From contig JADJWT010000001.1 of the NCBI GenBank assembly GCA_016716225.1, positions 3,854,501 through 3,918,500 of the forward strand: a stretch of 64,000 nt of DNA, in the 5' to 3' direction. The stretch is from Ignavibacteriota bacterium (lineage in GTDB: Bacteria > Bacteroidota > Ignavibacteria > Ignavibacteriales > Melioribacteraceae). Position 1 is the stretch's first letter, and every line of letters starts with the position of its first letter. A program made the position numbers and the translations under genes. The notes under the pieces are model-generated. The model was not told the origin of the DNA. It ran no database searches and saw only the letters and a list, made by a program, of their open reading frames with translations. Shown here in pieces: positions 1-9,420 of the stretch.

Positions 1-1568
1 GAATGTCTGGCAAAAAAATCAAACATGGGAGTCCAATCCACACAATCAGTTCCAGGTTTTACAGTATCAATATCCCACCAGTGTTCCATTCCCGGCTCAA
101 AATGTGAATCATAATCTTTATGAAATTTTTCTAATGTTCTCAACATACTCTTTGCTTGAAATGGACTAACAACACTATCAGCATCACCATGAATAACATA
201 AACACCAAGTTGAGAATAATTTGGAGCTAAAGTGTAAGTATCACTTTGCTTTGATGCTTTTGTATACATTTTTTGAATATCACCTAGCTTATTTTGATCT
301 TCTCTGTATCTATAACTCCAAAGCGAAATCCAGCCGGCACTTGGTCCAATTGCCGCAAACTGATCGGGATAATTTGCACCAAGATACCAAGTTCCATGTC
401 CGCCCATTGAATGCCCGGTTAAATAAACTCTATTTTCATCAACATTAAATTTTTGTTTTGCAATATTTAAAACTTCCATTGCATCAATTCGTCCGATATC
501 TTCCCAATTAAATCCGTAAGGTCGGCGGTTTGTAGGACAAACAATATTTCCCCACTCTTTATTTGAATAAGAACCAGCTTGGTTTATCGCTTCCACACTT
601 GCGCCGTGTACAGATAAAAACAAAGCTTGTTTATCTTCCGGATTTAAATTTGAAGAAGGTTTTACAGCATAATATTGTACACTTCCATCAATTGAACTTA
701 TAAATGTTTGCTTGTATGCGTCAAGTTTGTCAACACATTTCAGTTTTATTTCTTGTTCATCCGTAATTTTCCCATCAACAATTAATTGAATTTTTAGAAT
801 TTCATTTTCCGAACTTTTAGCAATTCCGGAGAAATTAACTCTAACTTTTCTAATAGAAATTGGAATGATTTGTTGAACATCTGTAATTGTGACTTCCCCA
901 TCTTGATTGATCACTTTTATTTTTGCACCTTTCAAAGTTTCATCTTGTGCATTAACAATAACAATTCCTCCAAAATTATTGTAAGGTTCATTCTTAAAAA
1001 TATCTGGTAAAGTATTATCATTTAGATTAAAAAATACCGGCGATTTTATTTGATGCAATACTGCTTTCATTCTGCCAAAATTCATCTGAAATAAAAATTC
1101 ATTTTTCCCTTTTTTTATTTTTATTGGAAGGAATGAATTATTAAAATTTGGTTCCCAGCTTTCGTAATTTTCTTTTGTTCCATAAATATTTCCAATTCGC
1201 GGTTCACCATTTACAAAAACATTATAATAAGTATACCCCTCAAGTAACATTATTTTTTCTTTATCGGATTCATATTTATGATATAAGTATGAACCTCGAA
1301 GATTCCGATCTTCAAACCAACCGTTATCTTCAGCTTGCACCGAAATCCATTGAGAAGTAATAGTATCAATTTTAATTACATCATTTTCTTTTGGTTCACT
1401 CCAATTTCCATTTACTATTGCCGCTTCAATTGGATCTATTTGCGATAGACTTCTTCTATCTGGAGGATTTATTTTAATCGCTAATCCATTGCTAATTACT
1501 ATTTTCTCTTGCGCAAAAATATTTTGGAATAAAATTATGATTACAAAGATTAATAAAGTATTTTTCAT
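1..1568 (-). CDS. Secreted alpha/beta-hydrolase (prolyl-oligopeptidase-like esterase), 3' end cut by window edge
   Basis: The reading frame is open from an ATG at 1566-1568 to the window edge with no stop, so the C-terminus is missing. A signal peptide covers about residues 1-20 (hydrophobic stretch ending F-A-Q). The serine nucleophile elbow G-H-S-M-G-G is at about residue 387, a likely catalytic Asp lies in H-G-D-A-D near 464, and a likely catalytic His in G-M-E-H-W near 496. The first 350 residues look like beta-sandwich material that may bind carbohydrate. The start is 1 bp from the stop of the upstream CBM9-like gene, so both are cotranscribed. The family includes secreted esterases and peptidases; the substrate cannot be told from sequence, but the mannosidase neighbours suggest a decorated glycan or glycopeptide. 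Confidence 0.8.
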   Translation of the reverse strand, partial: MKNTLLIFVIIILFQNIFAQEKIVISNGLAIKINPPDRRSLSQIDPIEAAIVNGNWSEPKENDVIKIDTITSQWISVQAEDNGWFEDRNLRGSYLYHKYESDKEKIMLLEGYTYYNVFVNGEPRIGNIYGTKENYESWEPNFNNSFLPIKIKKGKNEFLFQMNFGRMKAVLHQIKSPVFFNLNDNTLPDIFKNEPYNNFGGIVIVNAQDETLKGAKIKVINQDGEVTITDVQQIIPISIRKVRVNFSGIAKSSENEILKIQLIVDGKITDEQEIKLKCVDKLDAYKQTFISSIDGSVQYYAVKPSSNLNPEDKQALFLSVHGASVEAINQAGSYSNKEWGNIVCPTNRRPYGFNWEDIGRIDAMEVLNIAKQKFNVDENRVYLTGHSMGGHGTWYLGANYPDQFAAIGPSAGWISLWSYRYREDQNKLGDIQKMYTKASKQSDTYTLAPNYSQLGVYVIHGDADSVVSPFQAKSMLRTLEKFHKDYDSHFEPGMEHWWDIDTVKPGTDCVDWTPMFDFFARH

Positions 1569-1569
1569 T

Positions 1570-2688
1570 TTAATTCTCATTACTAACATTTTGTTTTTTA
1601 ACTAATCCATCTTGATATATTATATATTTATTTTTTTCATCTTTGCTAAGTAAAATTGCTTCAAATTGTGTTGATGTAATTTTTATTTTTGGCGGCCAAA
1701 TATATGATGAATGAATATCTAAATTTTTTATTTTAAGTTTTTCAAATTCATCCGTAAAATTTCCATTAATTAATTTGTAATCATGTTCAGCATAATAAAC
1801 TTTGCGTAGTGCCCATTTCGCATATTCATCAGTATTTAAATTGAATTCAACTTTTTCAGTTCCAACGAGTTTATTCGTAAATTGTGTATATCCCCAAGTT
1901 TCTGGCGAATGCATATTTACAATTCCTTGAGATGACCAAACCCAGTTATTTTCCGGAAATGATTTTCCCGTTTTAGGATTAATTTTCTTTTTATACGTTC
2001 CATCAATAATTTCAGTATCCCATTCAACTCTTGAAAAATTAACCCTCCATTGATCCCCTTCAAGCGGTGGGCTTTTCATTTCAGTCATTTCTGCTAGAGC
2101 TTTCCATGGATAGGCTACTTCAACCGTCCAGTATTTATCTTCATCATTCGGATTGTTAATGGTTCCATTTATATCAACTGCCGTTTTTAATCCCGCAATG
2201 TCCCATCCATTAAGAGCAACATTTTCTCCGTCTCGATAAGGTTTTACAATCATCAAATCCCACTGAGTATTAAACGCATTAATCTCAAATTCATAATATT
2301 TATGAGTATCACCATCGGGATCAATAAATATTTCAAAATCATTATCATAGAAAATTACCGTATCTCGTTGTTTTAGTTTTGCCCAAATGTGAGGTTCTTC
2401 CAACAATGCTGCAAAGTAAAAATATTCATCATCCCAAAGCATTTTAACACGCGTATTATAATATGGTTTTGGTTTTAAATCACCTTCGATATCTACAAAA
2501 TCCTTTGTCCATTCAGCTTTCTCCCAATCCTTTTCATTAAATTTTCCGTCTATAGTAATTTTACCAATAGTTTTATAACAAATATATTTTTCTGGATTAA
2601 ACGCAATTTTTATTTGGGGATACTCATTATTGTTTTGAGAAATAATACTTCCAATAAATAAAAAATAAATAGCTAAATATTTCTTCAT
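1570..2688 (-). CDS. Secreted carbohydrate-binding family 9-like protein
   Basis: This 372-residue protein starts with a short signal peptide ending near residue 17. Residues about 35-290 match the pattern of CBM9-like (DOMON-fold) domains: an early 'I-D-G-K-F-N-E-K-D-W' strand, then W-D-D-E-Y-F-Y-F-A-A and a stretch around D-N-D-F-E-I-F-I-D-P-D-G-D. No catalytic motif is visible. In Bacteroidota and Ignavibacteria such proteins often sit beside glycoside hydrolases and are thought to bind sugars at the cell surface or in the periplasm. Here it lies between the GH92 gene (gap 42 bp) and the esterase (gap 1 bp), in what looks like a single transcript. Confidence 0.8.
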   Translation of the reverse strand: MKKYLAIYFLFIGSIISQNNNEYPQIKIAFNPEKYICYKTIGKITIDGKFNEKDWEKAEWTKDFVDIEGDLKPKPYYNTRVKMLWDDEYFYFAALLEEPHIWAKLKQRDTVIFYDNDFEIFIDPDGDTHKYYEFEINAFNTQWDLMIVKPYRDGENVALNGWDIAGLKTAVDINGTINNPNDEDKYWTVEVAYPWKALAEMTEMKSPPLEGDQWRVNFSRVEWDTEIIDGTYKKKINPKTGKSFPENNWVWSSQGIVNMHSPETWGYTQFTNKLVGTEKVEFNLNTDEYAKWALRKVYYAEHDYKLINGNFTDEFEKLKIKNLDIHSSYIWPPKIKITSTQFEAILLSKDEKNKYIIYQDGLVKKQNVSNEN

Positions 2689-2730
2689 TTAATTTTCCTA
2701 AATTTTTTAAAACATAAATAATTTGAAAAT

Positions 2731-5700
2731 TTATTCAATTGTGATTTCATCAATAAACATAAATGCATTGCCGCCTACTGCTTTATGAAATGATGGACAT
2801 TGACCAATATTATCAGCAATAAAATGAATATAACGAGTTTTAATTTTATTAAAGTCTTTTGTGAAAGTTTTTATTTCGGTTAGCGGATTATCTAAAATTT
2901 CATTATCACAAATAATTTTTTGATCAGAGTAATTTTTTCCATTTTCCGAAAACGATACTGAAACTTTTTGAGGACTAAAAATCCATGAGCCTTGGTTTTC
3001 TAAAAAGTTTGCAGAAATTTTATTTACTTCAACAATTTTTCCTAAATCAATTATAATATCACAGTCATTAACTTCATAACCTTGCCAGTATGGGCTTCTA
3101 AAATCTGTTGATGCAAAATTTCCATCGATTAGAGCATTAACTCCACCTCCGGTATAATTTGAATGATATTTTTTATTCTCAATAATTACTGGATAAATAT
3201 TTCCGTTTTCAGAGCAGAATGGATCTGCTTCATCTCTAACAATTGATTTTGTAAAAGATTTTTCCAAAACATCAGAAGGTAAAAGATCATTTCCAAAAAC
3301 TTTTGCTTTAAGTATAATAGATTTTTCTATAACAAATGGATTTGTATATTTAAAGGAATTTAGTGTGGGTTCTGAATTATCCAACGAATATCTGATTTCA
3401 GTTCCTTCATTAAAATTATCTAATTCAATTTTAATTGTATTTGCAAAAAGATTTTTATGCGGATGAGCAACCGGCGAAAAATATTTTTCATATTTAACTT
3501 GTGAAAATTCATTACTAATTTCTGAAAATGGTTGTGATGATTGTTCTTTTCCAAAATTTTTGTTTGGCTCAGAATTCATTTCAAATTCTAAAGTTGAACC
3601 ATTTCTTAAATCGTTATGAGTGAAAAATAATTTATTATAACTACTTCCGTTTAATTTAGCAGATTGAATAAATTTATTCTTATTAGAATTGTTATTTGCG
3701 ATTATTGTAAAATCTTTTCCGTTTTCTTGATGAATTGTAACTTTATCAAATAGCGGACTACCAATTACATATTGATTGCTTCCCGGCAACACCGGATAAA
3801 ATCCAATTGCACTTAAAGAATACCAAGCTGACATTTGACCGCAATCTTCATTTCCGCATAATCCATTTCTTCCAGCATGAAAAAAATCATCCATAATTTT
3901 TCTTAAAATATTTTGTGTCTCCCAAGGATAACCACAAAAATTATACAAGTAAGCAATATGATGACTGGGCTCATTCCCTTGCGCATATTGACCGATCAGT
4001 CCGGTAACATCTGAAGGCATTTGATATTTTTCATAATCGACTTGTAAAGTAAAAAGAGAATCAAGTTTTAATTTAAATAATTCACTACCACCAATTAATT
4101 TTTTTAAGCCAATTATATCTTGAGGTACAAACCAAGAATATTGCCATGAATTTCCTTCTGTAAACTCACCGGAACCTAAATATGAAGGAGAAATTGGATC
4201 AAAATTTTTACTCCACTCACCACTATAATATCTTCCCCGCATAAATTTTGTTTTTGTATCAAACATATTAATATAATTTTTTGCTCGAGACATATAATAT
4301 TTGTAATCAGTTTCTTTACCTAATTCTTTTGCCATAATTGCAATACACCAATCATCATAAGCATATTCTAAAGTACTTGATACTGCATCATGAGCTTTAT
4401 CCATAGGAATGAAACCCATTTTTTTATAGTATACCAAACCTCTTTCATCTTGCATAGAACTTTTAACCATTGCTCTATATGCTTTTTCAATATCGTAATT
4501 TTTTATTCCTTTTATAAATGCATCAACAATTACGGGAATTGAATGATAACCTATCATTGTGTTAGTTTCATTTGAAGCCAATTCCCAAACTGGTAATAAT
4601 CCGCTTTCATCATATTTTGCAATTAACGATTTAATTAAATCATTGGTAAGTTTTTCATCTAGTATTGTGATTAAAGGATGAAGTGCTCTAAATGTATCCC
4701 ACAAAGAAAAAATTGTGTACATATCAAAATCTTCCGCAATTTTAATTTTGCCATCCATGCCAATATATTTTTTATCAACATCGCTAAAAATATTTGGTGC
4801 TAAAAAAGCATGGTACAAAGATGTGTAATAAGTAATTTTCTGATTTTCCGTTCCGCCAACAACTTCAATTCTACTTAACCAATTATTCCAAATTTCTGCA
4901 GCATTATTTTTAACTTTATTAAAATTCCAATTCGGAATTTCAGTTAACAAATTTTTCTTTGCTCCCTCAATACTTACATGAGAAATTCCAATTCTCACCA
5001 ATAATTCATTATCAGAATTAAAATTGAACTTTAATGCAGCCTTTACATATTGCCCTTTTGCTGATTTATCATTTAATTCTTTTCCATCTAATTGAAGAAT
5101 ATTTTCAGAAATAATTTGAGAAAATTCCGCATAAAAATAAATTGTATGTTTTTTTGCCCAACCGCTTGAAGTTCGGTATCCTTCTATTTTATTGTTATCA
5201 ATAATTTTTATATAAGTTTCTATAGCTGCATCTTGAATTCCATGAACTAAATCAATAATTAAATTTCCGGAATTTTCTGAAAATTTATATTTATGAATTC
5301 CAGATCTTTTAGATGTAGTTAATTCTACACCTACTTTGTAATCTTCAAGAAAAACCGAATAATATCCGGGAGAAGATTTTTCTGTTGATTGATTAAATCT
5401 TGATCGATATCCTTCATCCGGATTTTCTTTACTTCCGGCATTGAACTTAACATCGCCGGTAACTGGCATAAAAAGAATATCTCCGTAATCTCCAACTCCG
5501 GTACCGCTTAAGTGAGTATGACTAAATCCCATAATTGAATTATCACTTGCATGATAACCCGAACACCAATCCCAACCTTCGGTTCCGGTATCCGGACTTA
5601 ACTGCATCATTCCAAATGGTAAACTTGCACCCGGATATGTATGCCCGTGTTCTGCAGTACCAATAAAAGTATTTACATATTTTGTATAATCAGTTTGAGC

Positions 5701-5757
5701 ATAAATTAAAGTTGAAAAGAAAAAAGTAAAATATATTTTAATAAATATCTGTTTCAT
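2731..5757 (-). CDS. GH92 alpha-mannosidase with C-terminal chitobiase-like and F5/8C domains
   Basis: This 1008-residue secreted enzyme has a signal peptide (about 1-20). The GH92 core follows at once: V-N-T-F-I-G-T near 28, then P-G-A-S-L-P-F-G-M and the G-F-S-H-T-H-L-S-G-T-G motif. The usual general acid lies in N-E-P-S-H-H (about E596) and the base in G-N-E-D-C-G-Q (about D638). GH92 enzymes are calcium-dependent exo-alpha-mannosidases, mostly acting on alpha-1,2/1,3 linkages of N-glycans and yeast mannan. After the core comes a chitobiase C-terminal-type beta domain (about 760-835, I-R-Y-S-L-D-N-S-E-P) and a discoidin/F5/8C-like domain (about 860-1008), both likely sugar-binding. The companion GH125, GH18 and peptidase genes support an N-glycan role; linkage preference is inference. 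Confidence 0.93.
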   Translation of the reverse strand: MKQIFIKIYFTFFFSTLIYAQTDYTKYVNTFIGTAEHGHTYPGASLPFGMMQLSPDTGTEGWDWCSGYHASDNSIMGFSHTHLSGTGVGDYGDILFMPVTGDVKFNAGSKENPDEGYRSRFNQSTEKSSPGYYSVFLEDYKVGVELTTSKRSGIHKYKFSENSGNLIIDLVHGIQDAAIETYIKIIDNNKIEGYRTSSGWAKKHTIYFYAEFSQIISENILQLDGKELNDKSAKGQYVKAALKFNFNSDNELLVRIGISHVSIEGAKKNLLTEIPNWNFNKVKNNAAEIWNNWLSRIEVVGGTENQKITYYTSLYHAFLAPNIFSDVDKKYIGMDGKIKIAEDFDMYTIFSLWDTFRALHPLITILDEKLTNDLIKSLIAKYDESGLLPVWELASNETNTMIGYHSIPVIVDAFIKGIKNYDIEKAYRAMVKSSMQDERGLVYYKKMGFIPMDKAHDAVSSTLEYAYDDWCIAIMAKELGKETDYKYYMSRAKNYINMFDTKTKFMRGRYYSGEWSKNFDPISPSYLGSGEFTEGNSWQYSWFVPQDIIGLKKLIGGSELFKLKLDSLFTLQVDYEKYQMPSDVTGLIGQYAQGNEPSHHIAYLYNFCGYPWETQNILRKIMDDFFHAGRNGLCGNEDCGQMSAWYSLSAIGFYPVLPGSNQYVIGSPLFDKVTIHQENGKDFTIIANNNSNKNKFIQSAKLNGSSYNKLFFTHNDLRNGSTLEFEMNSEPNKNFGKEQSSQPFSEISNEFSQVKYEKYFSPVAHPHKNLFANTIKIELDNFNEGTEIRYSLDNSEPTLNSFKYTNPFVIEKSIILKAKVFGNDLLPSDVLEKSFTKSIVRDEADPFCSENGNIYPVIIENKKYHSNYTGGGVNALIDGNFASTDFRSPYWQGYEVNDCDIIIDLGKIVEVNKISANFLENQGSWIFSPQKVSVSFSENGKNYSDQKIICDNEILDNPLTEIKTFTKDFNKIKTRYIHFIADNIGQCPSFHKAVGGNAFMFIDEITIE

Positions 5758-5804
5758 TTAAATTCCAAATTCATGTGTCGAAATATTTTTAAATAAACTC
5801 TAAA

Positions 5805-7247
5805 TCAATAATTAAGTTTTAGTAAGTGAGGTTTTGTTTTATATAACGTTAAAATCAATTCACCAAATAAAGTATTTGCCCATGCAAACCAAGCTCTTGT
5901 AAAATTATTTGGATCATCTTTATGAAATGTTTCATGCATAAATCCAGTACCGCCATGTGTTTTCTTTAATATTGCTAAACAGTTTTTAATTTCTTCTTCA
6001 TCGTTTGAAGTTAAAGCTCTCATTGTAATTGCCAGAGGCCAGATCATATTTAATCCAACATGTGGTCCTCCAATTCCTTCGCCAAATTTTCCTTTAAAGA
6101 AATATGGATTATCGTCGCTTAAAATAAATTTACGTGTGTTTTGATAAACTTCATCATCATGATTTATTCCTCCTAAATATGGAAGAGCTAATAAACTCGG
6201 TATGTTTGCATCATCCATAAATAACATATTTCCATACCCGTCAATTTCAAAAGCATAAATTTTGCCATAATTTAAATGTTCTTTCACAGAATATTTACTT
6301 ATACTTTCTTCAAGTTCAGATTTTAGATTTTTAATTTCTTCTATAATTTGATTATTTGTTATAACACTTGAAAAAATTTCTTGTAATTGTTTCAAGGATT
6401 GCAATGCAAATAAATTTGATGGTACCAAATAACTATAAATTGTAGCATCGTCAGATGGTCTAAAACTTGAGTTAATCATTCCGTTTGGTTTAGTCGGATT
6501 TCCATACCCGCCAAGCGGTACAGTATCAGTAGCAACGGCGGAAACTCTTTGAAATTTATAAGGTCCTAAATTATCTTTTCTTTGTTGCTCTTTAAAAGTT
6601 TGCAGAATTAATTTAACTGCTTTTACCCAATCTTCATCGAAAACAGAAGTATCATTTGTTTCTTTCCAATAACCATGGGCTAAACGAATTGTATAACAAA
6701 GTGAATCTATTTCCCATTTTCTTTCATGGAGTTCCGGTTTCATATCAGTTAAATCTGATTGCCAGTAACTTCCTTCATTACTGTAATTAAATGCATTTGC
6801 ATAAGGATCAATCAGAATACATTTTGTTTGTCTATTTATTACACCGGCAAGAAGTTTTCGCAAAGTTTCATCATTTTTTACAAGAGATAAATAAGGCCAA
6901 ACTTGTGCAGATGAATCACGAAGCCACATTGCATTAATATCACCGGTAATTACAAAAGTATCGGGTTTACCGTTTTTAATTTCATGTTTAACAGTTGTAT
7001 CTAAAGTATTTGGGAAACAATTTTCAAACATCCAAGCAAGTTCTTCATCCGCAATATTTTTCTTAACTTCGACAATCGTTTTTTCAACTGCATCACTTAC
7101 AAATTTTCTTTCACTTATTTTTGGTCTATGCGAAATAAATTTTTTTTCTGCAAATAATTCGGACGTCATTCCAATTCCTAAAATCGAAACTCCGGAAATT
7201 GTTGCAGTATTTTTAATAAATTTTCGTCGTGATATTTTATTGTTCAT
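5805..7247 (-). CDS. GH125 exo-alpha-1,6-mannosidase (metal-independent)
   Basis: The 480-residue protein begins with a twin-arginine-like signal (S-R-R-K-F-I-K near residue 5, then a hydrophobic stretch), so export by Tat is likely. The body matches GH125 (formerly DUF1237): D-T-F-V-I-T-G-D-I-N-A-M-W-L-R-D-S-S-A-Q near residue 100, and later G-F-M-H-E-T-F-H-K-D-D and F-T-R-A-W-F-A-W-A-N-T-L-F-G-E. Characterised GH125 members are inverting exo-alpha-1,6-mannosidases acting on N-glycan cores. It lies 47 bp from the GH92 gene on the same strand; together they would trim alpha-1,2/1,3 and alpha-1,6 mannose. Confidence 0.92.
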   Translation of the reverse strand: MNNKISRRKFIKNTATISGVSILGIGMTSELFAEKKFISHRPKISERKFVSDAVEKTIVEVKKNIADEELAWMFENCFPNTLDTTVKHEIKNGKPDTFVITGDINAMWLRDSSAQVWPYLSLVKNDETLRKLLAGVINRQTKCILIDPYANAFNYSNEGSYWQSDLTDMKPELHERKWEIDSLCYTIRLAHGYWKETNDTSVFDEDWVKAVKLILQTFKEQQRKDNLGPYKFQRVSAVATDTVPLGGYGNPTKPNGMINSSFRPSDDATIYSYLVPSNLFALQSLKQLQEIFSSVITNNQIIEEIKNLKSELEESISKYSVKEHLNYGKIYAFEIDGYGNMLFMDDANIPSLLALPYLGGINHDDEVYQNTRKFILSDDNPYFFKGKFGEGIGGPHVGLNMIWPLAITMRALTSNDEEEIKNCLAILKKTHGGTGFMHETFHKDDPNNFTRAWFAWANTLFGELILTLYKTKPHLLKLNY

Positions 7248-7311
7248 ATTTAACTCGATTTATTTTATAGATTGTTTTAATTCACATCGAACTTTTAATT
7301 CTTTTGTTAAA

Positions 7312-8796
7312 CTATTCTAAATCATTCAATATTGATATTGCATTTTTATGAATTTCCAAAATATTTTTTTGCGAAAATTCTTCAATTTGTTTTAATGCTT
7401 TCTCTTTATTTTTAGAATATTTATTAAGAATTTCATTCTCAAAAATTTTTGTTTTTCTAATGATATCTTTTTGTAATAAATTATTTCGATTTTTTATTTT
7501 GGGAAAGTTTGATGAAAAATCTTTTCCAACAAATTCATTTGCAGAAACAAAATCCCAATAAACATGATCAGATTTTTTTTCAAATATTGTTTCATCGGGA
7601 TCAAAATGATTTTTGAGTGCTTCTTCAGCATTTGTAAAAGAAAATCCGTCTGGAAAATTTTTTATTCCCAAATAAATTGGGGCAAATAAATTCACGCATG
7701 GTCTAAAATATGTTAGCCAAACCATTGTACCAATTTCTACCGGCATATTTGGTCTAAGTTGAACAACAAAACTGTATTGAGTAGTTTCACTGCAAATTGT
7801 TGAATAATTTTTGTAATGAGGATCACCATTTTTATACATTTCTGATTTATCAAGTTCGCAATTTTCATAATGATCTTTAAGTATTTCCATAATATCTTCA
7901 ACATCAACTTTCTTAAAAGGATTAAAAGAAAACGGAAACTCTTGATTGATTTTAAATTCTTTTTGTGAAAGTAAATTTATACCACGCCAAATTCTATTGA
8001 TATTTCCGGGATGATTTATAGAAGTTATAGCTGTATAAGATTTTGCAAAATTAAATTCACTTGATTCTTTCGGGTTGTGCCATCTTCTTTTAACTGCATA
8101 ACTTATAATATCCGATGAACCTAAATAATTTAACGTATCGGAAAGATTTATATTTTTTATTGTATAGAAATTTGGAATGACCGCAATTTGATCATCCGGA
8201 ACTCTTTGAGCAATCCAGTGTTTTCCATAAACAGCTGATAAAACCCACGCCTCATTATTATCTGCAATTGTGTAAGTTCTTCCAGAAGAAACATATCCAT
8301 AATTTTCAATAAGTTGACCGGCAATTCTAACACCATGTTTTGCTGTATTAGCTCTTTCTGCAACTATTCTTCTAAGCCAATATAGAATTCCACCATCCGT
8401 TGAATCCGGTTTATCTTCTCGCGAGGGGCAGCCATTTGATGCGACAACAACACCATTATCATTTATAAATCCATCTGCAACTTTCATCCCAGGTAATTCA
8501 AGCCAAATGAAGCCATTAGTTTTATTGATTTGTTTTAAAGTTCCACCATTTGCTAAAATAATTTTATCATCATTGTTATGAGTTTTTTCAGAAGTTCTAT
8601 AAAGATTAACAATTTGTTTACCCCAATCATCTTCATTATGAGCAACAATTACTGATCCATCAATAGATGCATTTTTTCCAACAATTATTGTGAAGCAATC
8701 CAATTGTAAATTATTCTGTCCGAATATTTCATATTCAATTGAAAAAATAAATATACTTAACAATAATATATTCTTAATCGCAAAATAAATTTTCAT
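7312..8796 (-). CDS. Secreted C69-family (PepD-type) dipeptidase
   Basis: The protein has 494 residues with a signal peptide to about residue 27. The N-terminal nucleophile region L-D-C-F-T-I-I-V-G-K-N-A-S follows, with Cys at about 34, then D-G-S-V-I-V-A-H-N-E-D-D-W, which is typical of the C69 (Ntn-hydrolase) peptidases that mature by cutting just before the Cys. Family members are dipeptidases of the cell envelope or periplasm. Its place among mannosidases and the GH18 enzyme suggests it handles peptide remnants of glycoproteins; that role is inference. Gaps to the neighbours are 64 bp and 45 bp, consistent with one operon. Confidence 0.85.
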   Translation of the reverse strand: MKIYFAIKNILLLSIFIFSIEYEIFGQNNLQLDCFTIIVGKNASIDGSVIVAHNEDDWGKQIVNLYRTSEKTHNNDDKIILANGGTLKQINKTNGFIWLELPGMKVADGFINDNGVVVASNGCPSREDKPDSTDGGILYWLRRIVAERANTAKHGVRIAGQLIENYGYVSSGRTYTIADNNEAWVLSAVYGKHWIAQRVPDDQIAVIPNFYTIKNINLSDTLNYLGSSDIISYAVKRRWHNPKESSEFNFAKSYTAITSINHPGNINRIWRGINLLSQKEFKINQEFPFSFNPFKKVDVEDIMEILKDHYENCELDKSEMYKNGDPHYKNYSTICSETTQYSFVVQLRPNMPVEIGTMVWLTYFRPCVNLFAPIYLGIKNFPDGFSFTNAEEALKNHFDPDETIFEKKSDHVYWDFVSANEFVGKDFSSNFPKIKNRNNLLQKDIIRKTKIFENEILNKYSKNKEKALKQIEEFSQKNILEIHKNAISILNDLE

Positions 8797-8841
8797 TTTT
8801 TCCTAATTTTAATTTCGAACATTAAACATGAATTTTACAAA

Positions 8842-9420
8842 TCATTTTTGAATTCTGATTTTAATTTTTTCAGAAACAGAAGTATTCCCAAAATTATCAT
8901 AGGCCATGCAATAAATCTCATGTTCACCCAAAGAAGCATTAAACCAAGCCCAATTATATGGCTCAAATGTATTATACCCAATTGATTTATCATTCACGAA
9001 AAATTCTACCTTAACTACTTTTCCGTCTTCATCTTCTGAACTTGTTTTTATAATTATATTTTCACCTTTTTTAAAATTACTTTTTTCAATTGGTGAAATA
9101 ATTTTAATTATTGGATGAATATTTTTGCCATCAGTTTTTTCAAATTTTACATCCAGCATATTTCTATTATAAATTGTTTTGGTTAAATTACCTAGAGAAT
9201 CATCTCCGAAAGTCTGCCAGAACATTAAGCCTCGAAGATTAAAAGCATCGACGTAACGAGATTTTAAAGCAATTGATCGTAGATCATCAAACGACCAGAA
9301 TATTTTCTTTTTCGAATTAAATAAAAAAGGTGCTAACGTATTATCATCCCAATAACAATTAAATCCTTTTTCATTTAGTTCTTTGAAATCAGTATAATTT
9401 TTAATCGTATAAATCCCCAT
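8842..9420 (-). CDS. C-terminal fragment of frameshifted GH18 enzyme (end of barrel plus Ig-like domain)
   Basis: This frame encodes the missing end of the GH18 protein that starts at 10427. It includes the last barrel strand (G-L-M-F-W-Q-T-F-G-D-D), normally found after the catalytic centre in GH18 chitinases, and a C-terminal Ig-like domain of the bacterial Big_7 type (D-E-D-G-K-V-V-K-V-E-F-F-V-N). It overlaps the N-terminal fragment by 46 bp in another frame. Adding one G to the run of four G (C on the given strand, 9415-9418) would join the two as E-W-G-I-Y without a gap. The apparent ATG of this fragment is internal and unlikely to be a true start. Confidence 0.75.
   Translation of the reverse strand: MGIYTIKNYTDFKELNEKGFNCYWDDNTLAPFLFNSKKKIFWSFDDLRSIALKSRYVDAFNLRGLMFWQTFGDDSLGNLTKTIYNRNMLDVKFEKTDGKNIHPIIKIISPIEKSNFKKGENIIIKTSSEDEDGKVVKVEFFVNDKSIGYNTFEPYNWAWFNASLGEHEIYCMAYDNFGNTSVSEKIKIRIQK

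Noticed and set aside
8157..8363. 68-codon frame overlapping the C69 peptidase gene on the same strand
   Set aside because: It lies wholly inside the peptidase gene in another frame, without its own ribosome site or recognisable content.
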